The notes beneath the pieces are model-generated. The model was not told the DNA's origin and made no database searches. It worked only from the letters and a program-made list of their open reading frames with translations. A stretch of DNA of 64,000 nucleotides, from assembly GCA_009760855.2 (NCBI GenBank), contig WPIO01000194.1:124001-188000 (forward strand), given 5' to 3'. The translations under genes were made by a program, and so were the position numbers. This document shows, in pieces, positions 24,670 through 35,790 of the stretch (positions are counted from its first letter, which is position 1; every line of letters starts with the position of its first letter). Origin of the DNA: Cristatella mucedo (Eukaryota > Bryozoa > Phylactolaemata > Cristatellidae).

Positions 24670-26570
24670 AAAAAGAGACCTACCCAAAGCCAGTCTCTTC
24701 ATAGCTGCCAGCGACAAGCCTCAGTGATAGCCACTGAGGCTGCTTTGCCTCTATCTAAAATTTACCAGTTAATCTGCTGGCCCTAACTTTACTTTCCCGT
24801 ATTTCCTAATGACCAGGCTTTTGTCGCGTGAGAACTATCCTCTGTCAGAATTTTTTTTTGTGCAAATGTGAGTGGACGACTTAGAGAGATCGGTTAAGAC
24901 TATAAACGAGACACTGATTGCCGAACAAATATATGCGAGAACGTTAAGCGTCTTATTTTAGCGGATCTGACTAACTATACCACATATAAATGGCCTTTTT
25001 GAATTTTTTTTAAATTTAGCAGTCAGAAAAAAACTCACAGATATTTATTGAAATCCTTTACTTGGGGATGAAGAGATAAATGCCCCCGTTCAATTTCATG
25101 CACTGAGTAAGCTTCGGGATAACACAAATTGCTGTCTTTTATATCCAGGCCATGTTAATATTTGGCATTTTTTGAGTATCATGGATTGCTCTTGTGCCCC
25201 AAAGGCAGAGAACTGAAACTCAAACAATGAATTTTGTTACATCCAATGAAGTTGGTCACTTCACAAACAGATTTGTCCCCACCTAAGTAGTGCGTGTGGG
25301 TTATTTACTCACTTTTAAACGACTAAATTCATAGGCTCGAGCCTGGAGAGGAAGACTTGAGTACATGTATATAATTAAAGCTATATACCTTAGTACTGTT
25401 AGTTTTATAGTAAATTCGCGGCATTCTTTAAGGGTTCAAACATTTCATTTTTTGTATGTGACATTTTATACAGCTACCAAGTCACCTATTGGTTTGTGTT
25501 ATAACATGATATCAACTTGAAACACTGATAAAGCAAAGCCAATGATTTATTTTATTAGAGCTGGGCAGGTATTTTTTCATAGGGCTCAGGTCAATTTTAG
25601 GTCCCAATTTTGTGATGCAAACTCGAGGTTTATAGAGATAACAATCTTGCTTCGAAAAATAAAAGTTAGCTGATTATTGAATAACTAGTTAGTTGATAAT
25701 GGAAAGATAGTTAATTCTATTACTTAGAGTAGTACCCCAAAAAAAAACTTGAAATGGAATATTATAGGGGAACCGTCCTCCAAATAAAATCAAGATCAGC
25801 AGGAATAGAACCAAATTTCTAAATGAAAAAAAAAAAAAAATGCGTAAACAATATTTAAATAATGCAATTTTGCATAATGCTATGCACATTCAAAAAATGT
25901 CTCCACTGTGAAGAATGTTACTTCAAATACTGAATAAGTTATTTTTATATTTCTGGTGCATAACTAATAAACTGATAGTGTCTAATTAGAGATTTCTATT
26001 TGCTGGGGCTCTTTACTGATATTCACTAGTCTCGACCTTTGTTAAGTACTTTACGGTTGAGGAAACCGGAAATTCTTCACCTTACAGCTAGCCTAAAGTG
26101 GCTATATCTTTATCATTCTAGTTTGCAATGCATACAGGGATTTGGATCTGGAATGCTCAGGACCGTTATATACCTGTATTTCGAATAAGAGTTTGAGCGC
26201 AAATACGACTTTGATATATATATAGATTGCAATGATTATTTTAGCTGTACTAGTCAAGGACATTGTTCAATAGCTCCATACAGACAACTTTAGCTCACTT
26301 TTTAAATTGTTGTATGTGAGAAAAAAAACGTTTCTTTTTACTTACCCTGTCAATTTTTTATGCATCACAAGCAAACCACTTGCCATTAAAATTCAACTAG
26401 TTCATTGAGTCGAACAATTTGTTAACGAGGCTGCTTGTAAAAGTCAACTCCTGCGTATTTTCATATGAACTACACATAAATATATACAAAACACAAGTAA
26501 AGCTTTGGAAACCAAACTTATAAATCAGTGTTATTGCCCTAGCAAGAATTTCAGCTGGCTCGGGGCACAG
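24670..26570. other. No gene recognised (1.9 kb)
   Basis: Very AT-rich intergenic or intronic sequence with poly-A/T runs. Nothing identifiable. Confidence 0.5.
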
Positions 26571-26575
26571 CCCAA

Positions 26576-26860
26576 TTACTTGAGTCCGATGAGCTGGTGT
26601 AATGAATTCTTGGCAATTGCTACGTATAAGCAGAATGATGCGAAAGAGTGAAGGAACCTGAAAATGAAAATGAATGGGAAACCCTTTAAATTTAGTAAGC
26701 TGTTTAATTGAAAGCCAGTGAAGGTCGGGAAGAAAAATATAATTATGTCTGTTTTATGTAGCCGACACATCCAAAACAGGGCAAATGCTACAACTCTAAC
26801 GTAGCCTGATAGGAGACTTAAATCACCACAATCTAAGCTCGGCCTATTCTGGTTATTCAC
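26576..26860 (-). mobile_element. Possible very old L2-clade fragment
   Basis: On the minus strand a piece reads close to H-W-L-S-I-K-Q-L, similar to the LHWLPVKQR region of the L2 elements here. Blocks on both sides resemble the untranslated and C-terminal layout, and the plus strand has an AAAGCCAGTGAAGGTCGG block like other copies. Divergence is high, so the call is tentative. Confidence 0.35.
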
Positions 26861-27069
26861 TTGAATGAAAAAAAAAAAAAAAATTAATTCGGCTCATTGC
26901 TGAAAACGTTACCCACGACTTCTATAAGGTAGGTAACCGAGACTTTGTTGATGACTGCTGATGCATTTGCAAAGTTCAGAATTTTAGCCCAAGATGTATT
27001 TGATAGCATTAGTCATTTCAATGAGCCGCCCAAAACTTATGATATTTACACTCAATTAATGCTTTAGTA

Positions 27070-27665
27070 CAGGCTGAAGGTATCCCTTCACACCGCGATA
27101 TGTAAAGCTAGGTTTATCAGGTCACGATAAATCGATAAGCTAAGCGACTACTTTCAAGCCAAAACGTCTACTTTTACCGCCTAGCACGTGCCATTGATTC
27201 ATTAAGGACCAATATGAAGCCATGCCTACTTACGAGCCTTAGCTGTGAATTACGTTTTATTCGTAGTCCTCGATTTTTTCCATATATTTCAACACGTCGC
27301 CGGCTCGCCCACGTCTTGGCTTTCCAGCTTCACGGCTCTTCCTACTCATATTGACTTCAAATTGCGTCCTTGTCCAGTATAGCTTCATTAGCCTCCACTG
27401 CTGCTGCATATGATACTGCAGCAGCCACTAACGCTTGGAGACAGACGAACCACAATTTCAAAAAACCCGTGGGCGTGTGAAAAAAATCAATTTTATCCTG
27501 GCTCAGACTGGGACACAAAAAGCACAAGCATTGAGCACACATGACGAATAACCCAACCATAGCGATTGCAATATTACGACACGGTTTCCAACATGCCCCG
27601 AACGACCTTTAGTGAATTTTCGGTGTGTCAGGCTTCACGACACCCGGTTCACCTGTCATACAATT
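27070..27665. repeat. Diverged low-copy repeat, copy 2
   Basis: Partner of 20,620-21,460 in the same orientation. An open frame of 67 codons on the minus strand (27,357-27,560), rich in Ala, overlaps it, but its equivalent in the other copy is broken by stops. I therefore do not call it a gene. Confidence 0.45.
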
Positions 27666-27761
27666 GCTTCTTCCTGAGGAGGTAAAGCAAATTTCAATTG
27701 AAATCTCAGTCTCCATTGTGAACTTCAGTGAAGTTGGCAGTAGAGTCCTATTCTAGTGTGT

Positions 27762-28495
27762 ATGATAATAATAATAATAATAATGCACACTTGGATAAAT
27801 TGCCCTTAGAGAACTCAATCCTCTCTCCAGGTGCTTTACATTTGCTGAAAGAAGAACATGGCCAAATGAATGGTGAGTAATATCATGCTGGATATGCAAA
27901 CAAAAAATGGATAACATGGTTAGCAGTGGCATGCTCAGGGTCACCATACAAATGCGGTTAGTGGCAGCATGCACACAGCATCAGCCAGCATAAGCACGCG
28001 AAGGAACGAATCACAGGGAGATGGTAAATGCTTTCCTTTAAAATATGTGTGTATTTAATTTCTTTTATATATGGTCACGTCGGCGGATGTTCTGACCCAG
28101 GGCGAGAGGAAGTTCCAGGCTTTGGGAGCATACTAACTAAATGCACAGTCTCCAAACGATTTGAGGTTTCCACGAGGTATTGGTAAACCATTGGATTCCA
28201 AAAATCAGACGGTATGATGCATGGCCTGTGGGGAGTGGATCTGAGAGATAGGGCTAGAACCAAAGAATGAGGTGACCTAAAAGTGAGCGACAATACCTTG
28301 AAGGCTATCCGCTGCTTTATTGGTAGCCAGTGCAGGTAGGGAAGGAGTGGGTGTGATGTTGCAAAACTGCGATGTTCACGACAGATAAGCCTAGCTGCAG
28401 AGTTTTACACAGGCTTTTTTCGCCTGATTGATCAAGTCGGTAGGCCAGACAACAGTGAGTTACAGAAGTCGAGACGGGATGTCACAAATGCCTGG
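27762..28495 (-). mobile_element. L2-clade LINE, 3' fragment with (ATT)n and hairpin tail
   Basis: Minus-strand fragment. The 3' end has (AAT)n at 27,765-27,785 on the plus strand, followed by CCCTTAGAGAACTCAAT and GGTGCTTTACATTTGCTG, which is the family hairpin. The coding remnant (28,293-28,075) shows R-S-P-H-S-L-V-L-A and a damaged A-W-N-F-L region. It is 5'-truncated at about 28,495, where it abuts the GGACATTT repeat. Confidence 0.75.
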
Positions 28496-28560
28496 ACATT
28501 TCCCCCTGGTGGGATCCTAGGACATTTTCCCCCCCCCCGACGAAGGACATTTTTCCCCTA
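28493..28560. repeat. Three short GGACATTT(T)CCCC motifs
   Basis: Copies start at 28,493, 28,519 and 28,544, separated by 25-26 bases. The middle copy runs into a C run of about 10. The motif sits between the truncated L2 and unassigned sequence. Confidence 0.7.
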
Positions 28561-28674
28561 TGTTGATGAATGCATAGCTACGAATACAGGTATATGACGG
28601 ATATATTTCGTGGTGTGCTTCGGAAACGACCTAAAAATTGTAATCAATGTGCGTCAAAGAAATGCTTGAGCTTC

Positions 28675-28992
28675 TTAATTAAACCTACCTGCTTTTTTAT
28701 TCCGATAAAAAGCGTATTGGGCCTGCTCCTGGCACAATGGAATTGAGTTCGGCTCATCCATTCTTTTTACCACTGTGGTAAATTTCTCACCAGCCCAGCA
28801 CGTCCAGATGCATTCTGCAGCGTTCGTAAAACTACCCACAAAGCAACGGCGTACGGTAAACTTACCAAATTGCTTTCCCGCTAAAGCTGGCATGTATTGA
28901 TAGCCTCTAAGACCGTAAACTGTGATACTCCGATGAGTAACACCCACATTGTAGCGGCCTTGCCGGCCTTGGCTGAGTTTTAGCGTGAACAT
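28675..28992 (-). other. Unassigned open frame of 105 codons
   Basis: The minus strand is open for 105 codons from an ATG at 28,992. The composition is protein-like (R-R-C-F-V-G-S-F-T-N, C-I-W-T-C-W-A-G-E). I recognise no domain. The first part overlaps the edge of the probable LTR at 28,953, so if it is real it may be an exon whose 5' end lies elsewhere, or a piece of a decayed transposon. No intron signals were established. Confidence 0.25.
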
Positions 28993-30285
28993 GAGCTGTT
29001 TGGAGGCGGGCTAGAGCTCCTTTGTCCCGGAGCAGTGAGCCATAGAGGAGCGTCAGTGCGGTTAGAGAGGAAGCGCTTAAGAGCAAGCCAGGAAGCTCTG
29101 AGACAAGCGGCGGCAATTTGGCCTTTAGAATTGGTCCGATACCCGCGGAAGCTGCTGATAGATGTTGGCTGGCCTGTCAACCTCCGCTTTTCCTCTTTCC
29201 AAGAAAGAATCGTCTGGAACCCATTCGCCCATTCAAGCTGGACAGAGGTGCCTTTCCAGTGGCCCTGGGGATGGTAGTAATTCCTTTCCGTAAAGGGCCA
29301 AGGTGTCCGGGCCCAATACCACTAAGCTCTTGCCCCATTGTTTCAGCTAATTATTTAAGAGTCGAGCGACGCTCGCTCTTGGTCTTGTGTTTTTTTGGTC
29401 TCTTCTGGTCTTCTGTCCGGCTCAGCTCTTCGACGCCGTCGGGCACTCGTTTTCTCTGAAAGCGAGGGAGGAGGGGCGGGCTGTCCGCCGACGACGACCG
29501 GAACAGAACAAGACAGCTCTAGGAGGATTCGGTGGACTCCACCGAATACGGTCGTATCGCGCCCGAGCTGGCATTTTGTATTTCTTTAGTGTCGGGTGTG
29601 TCCGTGCTAGCACGTGGCCTCGGCATAGGGATTTGCCGGTTAGAGCTAGGCGTAGTTGACGTATGTGGAGCCCTAGTTCTCCCGTTAGGGTTTAGGCTCG
29701 GTTCGCGCTTCAGTGTGGAGAAGTATTTCCTCCACAGGAGTGCTCGAGTTGGCGTGAGTGAATTATTCCTGTTGCACTGGTGGAAACCAAGTTCTAGTTC
29801 TCCGGTTAGCGTTTAGGCTCTGGTTCGCGCTTCAGTGTGGAGAAGTATTCCCTCCGCAAGAGTATTTAAGTTGGCGTGTTTGGATTATTCCTTCGGCACA
29901 CGTGGCAACGGATTCCTAGTTTCTCCGGTTAGGGTTTAGGGTTCGGGTCGCACTCAGTGTGGAGGAGTATTCCCTCCGCAAGAGTGTTGGTGCTGTTGAT
30001 AGCGTTCGAGGAGTGAGGAGATAAAACTGAGCTAGAAGTGCAGCGGTTTTGTGCGCTGGCGAATAAAGCTCAGTAAAATCCCCAATTTGTGTGTCTTGCT
30101 TTTCCAATTCACGCCGCGGACTCACGCCCCGCTTTAGAAACGGTAAGCAGGTCAGAGCCAGAAACGCTCGTTTCGTGGCGGCCAGCTTATTGAGCGACGG
30201 CGCGCACCGAACGGCAGTAGGCGCAAGGCTACCCCGCTAGGTAAGCGGCAGGTCAAGCCTACCCCGCCGAGTCTTCGGCGTTACA
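28953..30285 (+). mobile_element. Probable solo LTR of an LTR retrotransposon
   Basis: A GC- and CpG-rich island of about 1.33 kb in AT-rich surroundings. It begins TGTAGCGGCC and ends CGGCGTTACA, giving TG...CA ends with a short imperfect inverted repeat (TGTARCGSC). Inside are a TATA-like TTATTTAAGAG at about 29,351, an AATAAA at about 30,061 followed by a GT-rich stretch, and three diverged tandem units of about 122 bases (29,670-29,990). This is the order expected for U3-R-U5. No gag or pol sequence was found on either side, and I see no clear 5-base target duplication. A GC-rich gene promoter or 5' exon is the main alternative. Confidence 0.5.
29670..29990 (+). repeat. Three tandem units of about 122 bases
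   Basis: The units start near 29,673, 29,794 and 29,917 with TTCTCC(C/G)GTTAG-GTTTAGG. All contain CAGTGTGGAG(A/G)AGTATT(C/T)CC. The differences between units are substitutions and small indels. Tandem repeats in U3 regions of LTRs often hold enhancer sites, but that role is an inference here. Confidence 0.85.
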
Positions 30286-30289
30286 ATAT

Positions 30290-31155
30290 TATCCAGCTTT
30301 GTGAAGTTCCAGGTGAGGATCACCAGATTACATTACAACCGTACACTTGCTGGTAAGGGAGTCATCGGAATAACTCAGTGCATCGTTGAAATTATCATGG
30401 AACGGGAGTGAAGAGAATGATTAAACGTACGATGCCCTCGTTTAGTATGACCACAAACAACAAAGAGTTTATAGAACCCAGTTGAGGGCTATTGTGAGCT
30501 AGATTGCCTGTTTATAAAGAGTGATTTTTTTTGCTCTTGGTAATGATTTTTCCGAGAGCTCTACTTCGCCCAGCCAGTTTCCATAGATAGGCTATCTAGG
30601 ATTCTTTCTGTGACTCTAAAGACAAGAGTTGAAGGTATCCGTTTTAAACGACCCCATTACTGGCCTAGCTGAGTCCTGATGATCTATCCGACTGTAATTA
30701 TATTTCTTTTAAAGCGCGACGGTTCGCCAATCAGAGACCGTCCAATCAGCATTGGTAGAGGACCCCATACATTATAGACTCTGGCTGCTGCCATCCTAGG
30801 CTTCATCCTTTATCCTAAAATGGTTTGGCTCTGATTAATTTTGCATGAGTCGCCATATAACGGTATATTCTGTCATTCATTCTAGGGGTACAGAGTAGGC
30901 TTGGCTCATACTTAGACCAAGCAATTGTCAACATGCTGGTTAGCAAGCTGTGACTAATCAATAAGCTAATGAGACTATTCTAAGCTTGTACAGGCACCTT
31001 ACACAGACATCAATATACAGAGTGCCTTTAACCACCAATATCTAGCCTTAGCCTTGAGGCACTGTGATTGACTGCTCCAACATGCCTTCGCATAGCTGCA
31101 TGGCTGAGCCCACCACCGGGGCTCTACTGTCCGTGAAAGTTGTCAATTGACTGTG
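30290..31155. other. Upstream of exon A; first exon of the channel gene not found
   Basis: The cytoplasmic N-terminus and start codon of the DEG/ENaC gene should lie upstream of 31,159. I could not identify them here. The exon A frame is open upstream only to about 31,108. Confidence 0.5.
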
Positions 31156-31158
31156 CAG

Positions 31159-31298
31159 CTGGTCTTAGTCTGCCTTACAATCTGGCAATGTTACCTCAAC
31201 GTGCAGGAGTATTTGAAGCATGATGCAGTTACTACAGTGGGTAAGGTTTCTGCCGACAGCATGGATTTCCCCCAGGTAACGATATGCAACTATGATAG
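31159..31298 (+). CDS. DEG/ENaC channel exon A: end of TM1 and first beta strand
   Basis: The exon encodes L-V-L-V-C-L-T-I-W-Q-C-Y-L, a hydrophobic run ending in the aromatic/polar edge typical of TM1. It continues with an extracellular stalk (E-Y-L-K-H-D-A-V-T-T-V) and ends with F-P-Q-V-T-I-C-N-Y-D-R. The FP-x-VTICN motif is a hallmark of DEG/ENaC channels just after TM1. The donor is AG/GTAAGT (phase 2). The acceptor is CTGTGCAG at 31,151-31,158. Its pyrimidine tract is poor, and the frame stays open upstream to 31,108, so the exon may start a little earlier. The exon is separated from exon B by about 4 kb of repeat-containing intron. Confidence 0.85.
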
Positions 31299-32159
31299 GT
31301 AAGTAAACTTTTTATTAGTGCACTGATTCCACATAGAAAAGATGCAGGCATTGCCGACATTATATTTTGGACTATCGCTAGTTTTCGCTATTGTGATAAT
31401 CGTAAAGTGATCTCTTTGTCATGAGATATTCGGAGCGTCTAGGGTCGACTGAGGTTCTGTGCATAACCAGTGTGTCGTACCAACATTCAACAGCCATTAT
31501 CCGATTTTAATTTAAATAGCTTTATATGATTATGCAGTGTTTAAAGTTGTATTCAGAAAAATCCATTGCTAGTCATGACGTTTGCTCTATTTCTTTGGTA
31601 AGGAAAATCGTAACACAGAAGTAGGGTAAGAATCCTAATACCTCTCTGGCATTATCTCGATTACAATTATGTTATTCAGTTCGGGCGAGGCTACTGCGAA
31701 GTACATTTCGCTTGTGCTGCAAGTAGTAAAAAATAAAAGCAGTATGTTTGGTCAAATATCAAAACCTGCATCTTTATTGTGGAAGAAAAATTCTCGCTTT
31801 CTCGTGATTAATGAAGCCTAAGCATAAGTGTTCTCTGAATCCTAATACTTGCCATGAATTATTTCTTCATTGCATTGCCATACTGCAGCATCAGTTTAAT
31901 CTTTGTCGTTCACTCTGGTTCTCTGTGGTTAATAAACAGATCGATAAATCATTACGCCTTTAGGGGGCTGGCTGTAGAAGCTTTTTATCTGGACTGCTAT
32001 ACAGTGGCTCTGATTTTCACAAATTTTATTCATCATCTCATCTGTTGAGTACACTAGTTCATCACCTCTCGCCGCTGTAAACTAATACTTCAATGCAATG
32101 CACTTTCTCAACCACCAGGAAAACTTAGCTAAATACCTCACTTTTCCTTTTCAATTTAA

Positions 32160-32665
32160 CGCTACGTATCTCCGTCGGTAACTTCACAAAGCCATTAAGA
32201 CTATATGGGTGTTATTCATGAGAATTTTGTATACCACACTCACAGCCTAAGCCTCTTTTAGGACGCATTCGGTAGCCGACAGACTGCATCTCACGCAACA
32301 AAGAGAAAGTGGGAAGCATAGCACAGTCAAGAGAGCAGTTTAGGTAGTGAGTGCCATGAAAGTAGCAGCTCAGGACTGCTGAAATGGATTGACCATGGTC
32401 GGCAGCAGGAGAGTGGTTGTCGTTTCGTAAGAATTGTGGAAGCGAGTTCCACAGTCTAGGACCTGCAGAGTGAAAGCTCCCGTCGCCAACGGCTTTAGGC
32501 CGAATAATAAAGCAGCTAAGTAAATAGTTCATTTAGGAACTGAGGGAATTAGGAGGTTGAAACTGCTGCAGCAGCTCTGCTACACATGGAAGAGCCAGCC
32601 GTGGCAGGCCTTGTGGCGTAAGAACTTTGTTTTGCTAGATCGCATCTTTGGGCTACCATCTGAGT
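32160..32665 (-). mobile_element. L2-clade LINE fragment, family of the 39-42 kb element
   Basis: Minus-strand 3' fragment in the intron between exons A and B. The open part (32,532-32,212) reads V-G-D-G-S-F-H-S-A-G-P-R and then L-W-N-S-L-P-Q-F-L-R. It matches the C-terminal end of the near-complete element (39,821-39,435: V-G-D-R-S-F-S-S-A-G-P-R). The 5' end is truncated near 32,665. The tail lies at about 32,160 (TATCTCCGT...), without the AAAGCGCC hairpin seen in the other family. Confidence 0.75.
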
Positions 32666-33344
32666 GCTGAAAGCATGTTAGGTTGAACGTCTTCTCCTGA
32701 ATTCCTTCCACTGCGGCACCCACTTGATTTGCGTGGCATCATAGTCAAACAAACACCCATGAACTCTTGGATTAAATACAGCATATTCATGTGCAGCTCT
32801 TTCCCAAGTAATTGATAGTTCTGTTTTCATTACCTATACAAGGAGGTATTATAGGAGGTATTACATAAATGTTACCTCCCATGAACCATCACTATCATAG
32901 TGCACCACTATGAGCCCGTGATTATACAAAGGTTGAATCCTGATTAGGTGTTCCACAATATTTCCACAATAACCCAGTAGTACCAGCGAATAAGTCGGCC
33001 CGCCCAGCTCTCGAGTGCGGCCGGCAGCGCCGCTTGTACTTACCCGGCTCCTGGTTCCACCGGACTGGTCATTACTATAGCAGAGAGGCGTCTGGCACGT
33101 AAGCGTAGAAGCAGGAGCTACAAACCCTGTGAATAGCTCCCAGCTCAGTATCAGCTGGAGTGAGTGAATGAGGTGGCTCGTAGCAAGAGGCTGAAGTGTT
33201 CAGGTCTGTCTGTTGGTGTGTGGTAATTCATTTGTCACCCGATGTCTCTAGTGTGCATATATGCAGTCTGAATTGCCGTATTGCTACTGGTTAGTTACTG
33301 TCTCATCTGGCGATGTGGAGGCCTGTGGATGCAAGCAGATCGTA

Positions 33345-33590
33345 CCCCTACGCTCATGGCTACTAATTATGCTAATGAGCCGAACCGTATCTCCCCCCCC
33401 CCCTTGTCGTAGACTATTCAGGGGAGCAGCCAATGCTGCGGCCGTGTGCAGAATCCTGCTGCCTCGCCTCAAAGAGGAGTGCTGCCCTAGCAGCTCAGAG
33501 GCTCCCTGGGTCACCACATTCCGTTTCCGGTGGCAACTCAGGTGCTCGCTCGCTCTTCTCGGCCGGCCTTTCGTTGTCCCAAAGAAAGGT
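33345..33590 (+). repeat. GC-rich repeat, plus arm of an inverted pair
   Basis: This segment is similar, on the opposite strand, to 35,562-35,790. Both share CTATTCAG, GAGCAGCC-ATGCTGCGGCCG, CAGAATCCTGCTGCCTCGCC and TTTCCGTTTCCGGTGGCAAC. The two arms are about 2 kb apart in the intron A-B region and around exon B. A C run of 11 lies at 33,391. Open frames of 68-110 codons overlap here on both strands and are not shared intact by the other arm. Confidence 0.85.
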
Positions 33591-33639
33591 TAAGCTCTGT
33601 TTCCAGTTGAACCGGCATCCGGCTGGCTTTAAACAGTGA

Positions 33640-33720
33640 TCGGCTGATGTAAAGTGCCTAGATAGAGATTGAGTTCTCTAAGGGTGCTATATCAAATGTG
33701 TTATTATTGTTGTTAATAAG
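33640..33720 (+). mobile_element. L2-type 3' hairpin tail behind the GC-rich repeat
   Basis: GTAAAGTGCCTAGATAGAGA, TTGAGTTCTCTAAGGGTGC and a short ATT-rich end (TGTTATTATTGTTG) form the family tail. It stands directly behind the GC-rich segment, not behind a reverse transcriptase remnant. This suggests that the GC-rich segment is the head of a non-autonomous element moved by the L2 enzyme. Confidence 0.65.
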
Positions 33721-35278
33721 GTATTTTCTGAGATTGCTGATTCTGTAAGAAAAAGCTATTTATATTGATTTAGAAAGAATTTTTTTTAGCTAAAGATATT
33801 TTCGTGTGGCTCTGTAAATATACAAGCAGACCTCAATTCTTTGAGATTAAGGACTCCGAAACCATTTGCATTATGAATGTATTCACTAAAGTCTTCCGTT
33901 ACCTGCATGTCAGCACAAACTTCAGGTAATGTATTTTAATTGTTTTTTATTTAACTCTGTACTCATGAAAATTGCAACTCAATCATTCAGAAACCACAAG
34001 CATTTGATGCTGAGCTCATGGAACTTAAATGCAGGCTTTGGCTAGGCGTAAGGTATCATTCGCGAGATTACCTACTAGGTTTACAATATCTTAATTCCTA
34101 ATATATCTACTTGTTTATTATTTTTTATCAGTAAAAGAAGTCGATAATAAAATATTTTGGCTCTTCACGATCTCACTCTACTAGAAGAAGAGAAACAGAA
34201 ACAGATAAAAAGACTTATGTTAGGTTGTTGCTTTTTATGTCAAAATTATGCTTGTCTAAATTATTATAATTTTAATAATATTGGAAATAATTGATTTAAA
34301 AATCTAGAATTTGAAAAATCGGCAAGTTTGATAGATAACCAGTGCTCTTTTAATTGATCGTTTTAATAAAATGCTAAAGTGAGGTCCGCTGTGGTCCTCC
34401 CTTGTTTAGGCGGCCACATCAGAGTTAAAAACTTTCTTTACAATATCACAGCGAGATTTAATTGTTCGGCACATTATAGTTATGCTAGCCCAATCCGTTG
34501 CTTCTAGTTTTTTGGACTATCTCTCAAATTGCTCTTAACAAGCCACGCGTCAGGATATCAATGCAAAGGAATTTCTGTGTCGCTTTAATTTTTCGCCTCC
34601 AATCTACTCTCTTACAAGGTAACTACAAAGTGGCCCTAGACCAAACACGAGCCTGGAGTGTCACGGTATTGAGTTATTTATTCTGGATTGTCTCTCTTTC
34701 AACAGACACTCAACTTTTACCTATCTGTAACTTTTTTGATGTGTTATTCTGGTTTGGATTCGCCTGGAATCTGTAGACGTACACTCTACTCCTTGTTAGT
34801 CCTATATTTGATGTTAGGTGGAATCTCAGCTAACTTTTGGTAGTTCACAGTTTTGCGTCTTTTTTATAGCTGAATACGTGATCAAATCAAAGACAAAAGG
34901 CGATGTATCATTTTAGCTTTTTTATTTTTTTTTTAAACACTTTGCCTACCATTCATAAACGAGCACAAGTCTTGGAAAATACTATCGAATATTTAAAAAA
35001 AACACCCATTGGGCATATATAAATGCCACATGTTTGTGTGTTCGCTGCTCGGCTACTCAAAGATGATCAAAGAAACCTATTATCCAAACTCCTATAAGTT
35101 CTTTGATGGCTTGACCTCTAACCGCACTAAGTGTTTCTTAGGACAAAGTGGACACAGTATGATTGACATGCGCTCCAGAATATACTACTTTTTTTTCTCT
35201 CTAATAATAAAATTAAGTTTAAACGATTGCTAAATTTAATAATGTCTTCATAAATACTTCTCTCGCATACATTTTTAG

Positions 35279-35387
35279 ATGGAAGTTGTCACCATTGACG
35301 CCTGGGCAATTCAACAAGCTTATTCAGCCTATTATAAAGCAAACGGCATGTATACTAATGCAGGATCTGGGTCAAACACTGCGAACT
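35279..35387 (+). CDS. DEG/ENaC channel exon B: finger-domain start
   Basis: The acceptor is CATTTTTAG at 35,270-35,278. The first base completes the Arg codon split in exon A, giving ...C-N-Y-D-R-W-K-L-S-P-L-T-P-G-Q-F. This matches the family pattern in which VTICN-x-N/D-R is followed by a basic, S-x-L-T stretch. The rest (N-K-L-I-Q-P-I-I-K-Q and onward) is variable in the family. The donor GT-GAGT at 35,388 is strong and gives phase 0. Exon C requires phase 1, so a small exon in between, a different donor or an indel must be assumed. A weaker donor inside (after CTGG) would give phase 1. Confidence 0.75.
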
Positions 35388-35561
35388 GTGAGTAAATCAA
35401 ATTGCAGCTGTTCCCAAATCCAAATAAAACAGCTCTTTAGGTTTTATTTAGCAAAATGGAGAATTTTTCCGGTAATAATTACCTGATGGCACTGCATGGC
35501 CCTGCACTGAGAAGGTTCAATGGAATCCTATTTTCATTATGGTTACCTATTCGTGTTTAAA

Positions 35562-35790
35562 TCGTTGCGACAACGAAAGGCCTGCCGAGAAGTGCGAGCG
35601 AGCACCGGAGTTGCCACCGGAAACGGAAAGCGGCGACCCAGAGAGCCTCTGAGCAGCTAGGGCTGCACTCATATTCGAGGCGAGGCAGCAGGATTCTGTG
35701 CACGGCCGCAGCATCGGCTGCTCGACTGAATAGTGTACGACAGGGGGGAGACCCGGTTTGCCATCAGCTCTAGTGCCATGCTGCTTAAAC
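35562..35790 (-). repeat. GC-rich repeat, minus arm of an inverted pair
   Basis: Inverted partner of 33,345-33,590. It lies about 175 bases after exon B and has no L2-type tail. The similarity continues past the C-run part into a GATGG-CAAACCG block, so both arms start at about the same point. Confidence 0.85.

Noticed and set aside
24273-24786. Two ORFs of 131-132 codons, Ser-Leu rich
   Set aside because: They are translations of the (CT)n array.
29118-29816. Overlapping ORFs of 63-113 codons on both strands
   Set aside because: The region is GC-rich, where stops are rare by chance. The frames have low similarity to any domain I know, and the area is better explained as LTR U3 sequence.
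33261-33639. ORFs of 68-110 codons
   Set aside because: They lie over the GC-rich inverted repeat, and the second arm does not keep the frames.
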